Shown here piece after piece: positions 63,428 to 64,000 of a stretch of DNA of 64,000 nt (the stretch's first letter is position 1; each line of letters starts with the position of its first letter). Below the pieces are notes generated by a model. It was not told the origin of the DNA and ran no database searches. It was given only the letters and a program-made list of their open reading frames with translations. The stretch covers positions 28,645-92,644 of the forward strand of contig CANMDH010000022.1 in assembly GCA_947496555.1 (NCBI GenBank), read 5' to 3'. The position numbers and the translations under genes were made by a program. Origin of the DNA: an uncultured Aquimarina sp. (GTDB taxonomy: Bacteria > Bacteroidota > Bacteroidia > Flavobacteriales > Flavobacteriaceae).

Positions 63428-63886
63428 ATGAGTGAAGATTTAAGAAAAAAAGCATTTGATTTTGCTGCGGCAACGGTTAAGCAGCTAATAACTCTTTCGA
63501 CGGCCTTAATTGCATTATCCGTTACTTTTAGAGGTGATTTTAATCAAGTCGGAAATGAAGTCCTTCTACTAATTTGCTGGATTTGTTTTTTTATTTCTGT
63601 TCTTTTTGGGATAATGACTTTAATGGCTCTCACCGGAACTTTAGAAAAATATACCGAAGAAGGTAAAAAAAAGGTTGACTTAAGTATCTATGGAACTAAT
63701 GTTAAAAGACCTTCAGGCCTTCAAATTTTATTTTTCTTGCTTGGACTAATGTTTTTAAGCATATATGGAGGACAATCTATTTTAGAAAAAGAAACGGAAA
63801 CAGAAAGTAAAGAAATTAAAGTAATCAAAGAGTCAACCTATAAGTTTGTGAAACCAAACAAAAGCGACACTCTCACAATTAAATAG
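63428..63886 (+). CDS. Unknown three-span membrane protein, pair member
   Basis: This protein has 152 residues from the ATG at 63428; an ATG at 63383 overlaps the previous gene and adds 15 unlikely residues. It has membrane segments at about 20-35, 43-66 and 98-114, with a short polar loop (KYTEEGKKKVDLSIYGTNVKR) between the second and third. The C-terminal 35 residues are charged. I do not recognise a family. It forms a two-gene unit with the preceding helical protein. I see no gene in the final 114 bases of the window. Confidence 0.65.
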   Translation: MSEDLRKKAFDFAAATVKQLITLSTALIALSVTFRGDFNQVGNEVLLLICWICFFISVLFGIMTLMALTGTLEKYTEEGKKKVDLSIYGTNVKRPSGLQILFFLLGLMFLSIYGGQSILEKETETESKEIKVIKESTYKFVKPNKSDTLTIK

Positions 63887-64000
63887 CTATTACCAAATAA
63901 TAACCCAATAGCGTGGATTTGTACCTTAAATCCGTAAGTTTAAATTAATTTAATTTTTTTCTAATACTATGAGATGAAACTCTCTAAGATTTTTATGTTT

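Overview
The window is AT-rich chromosomal DNA from a member of the Bacteroidetes, most likely a marine Flavobacteriaceae (an Aquimarina-like genus is a guess). Support comes from Bacteroidetes-type -7 boxes (TAnnTTTG) close upstream of several genes, weak Shine-Dalgarno signals, a fused alpha/beta 2-oxoacid dehydrogenase E1, and DUF1835 and DUF2911 proteins. I saw no rRNA, tRNA, CRISPR array, transposase or phage gene.

Region 1 (1-25.7 kb) is a surface-polysaccharide locus. Twenty genes run on the minus strand from 25658 down to 3446 with gaps of at most about 60 bases, so they probably form one long transcript. It ends at a bidirectional terminator (3411-3447) shared with a convergent beta-helix lipoprotein gene. 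The first two genes make a UDP-HexNAc uronate (TviB/TviC type). They are followed by a Wzx flippase, a QueC-like PP-loop enzyme, a pyruvyl transferase, a methyltransferase, an acyltransferase-3, glycosyltransferases, a hexapeptide acetyltransferase, an EpsG-type polymerase, a CapK/PaaK-like adenylate-forming enzyme and two MBOAT+SGNH pairs. One MBOAT/SGNH pair sits directly behind an adenylation enzyme and a carrier protein, giving the order A-C-B-D. This looks like a Dlt-type aminoacylation machine built into a Gram-negative polysaccharide operon and is the most interesting system here. A further glycosyltransferase is cut by the left edge.

Region 2 (25.9-44.2 kb) is mostly housekeeping: the E1 fusion, an operon of an IPNS-like oxygenase, SUI1, DUF1835 and a nucleoside phosphorylase, an orphan cytoplasmic substrate-binding protein, uracil-DNA glycosylase, a MutS2 without a Smr domain, a PIG-L deacetylase followed by a 36-residue membrane peptide and a sodium:solute symporter, a Gfo/Idh/MocA oxidoreductase, a membrane protein/XRE regulator pair behind a striking tandem operator, and a DUF2911 protein.

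Region 3 (44.3-56.2 kb) holds an aquaporin, an SRPBCC-SDR-photolyase operon behind a long inverted repeat, a SnoaL-like protein, an outer-membrane barrel protein, and a complete histidine-utilisation operon (hutH, hutI, hutU, hutG) diverging from a LysR regulator.

Region 4 (56.2-64 kb) carries a possible 32-residue minus-strand ORF with its own terminator, ferritin, an ABC1/UbiB-family kinase paired with a coiled-coil protein, a repeat-containing helical protein, an alpha/beta hydrolase and several unknown genes. Its intergenic spaces contain MITE-like palindromic elements with shared terminal inverted repeats; I saw none in the other 57 kb.
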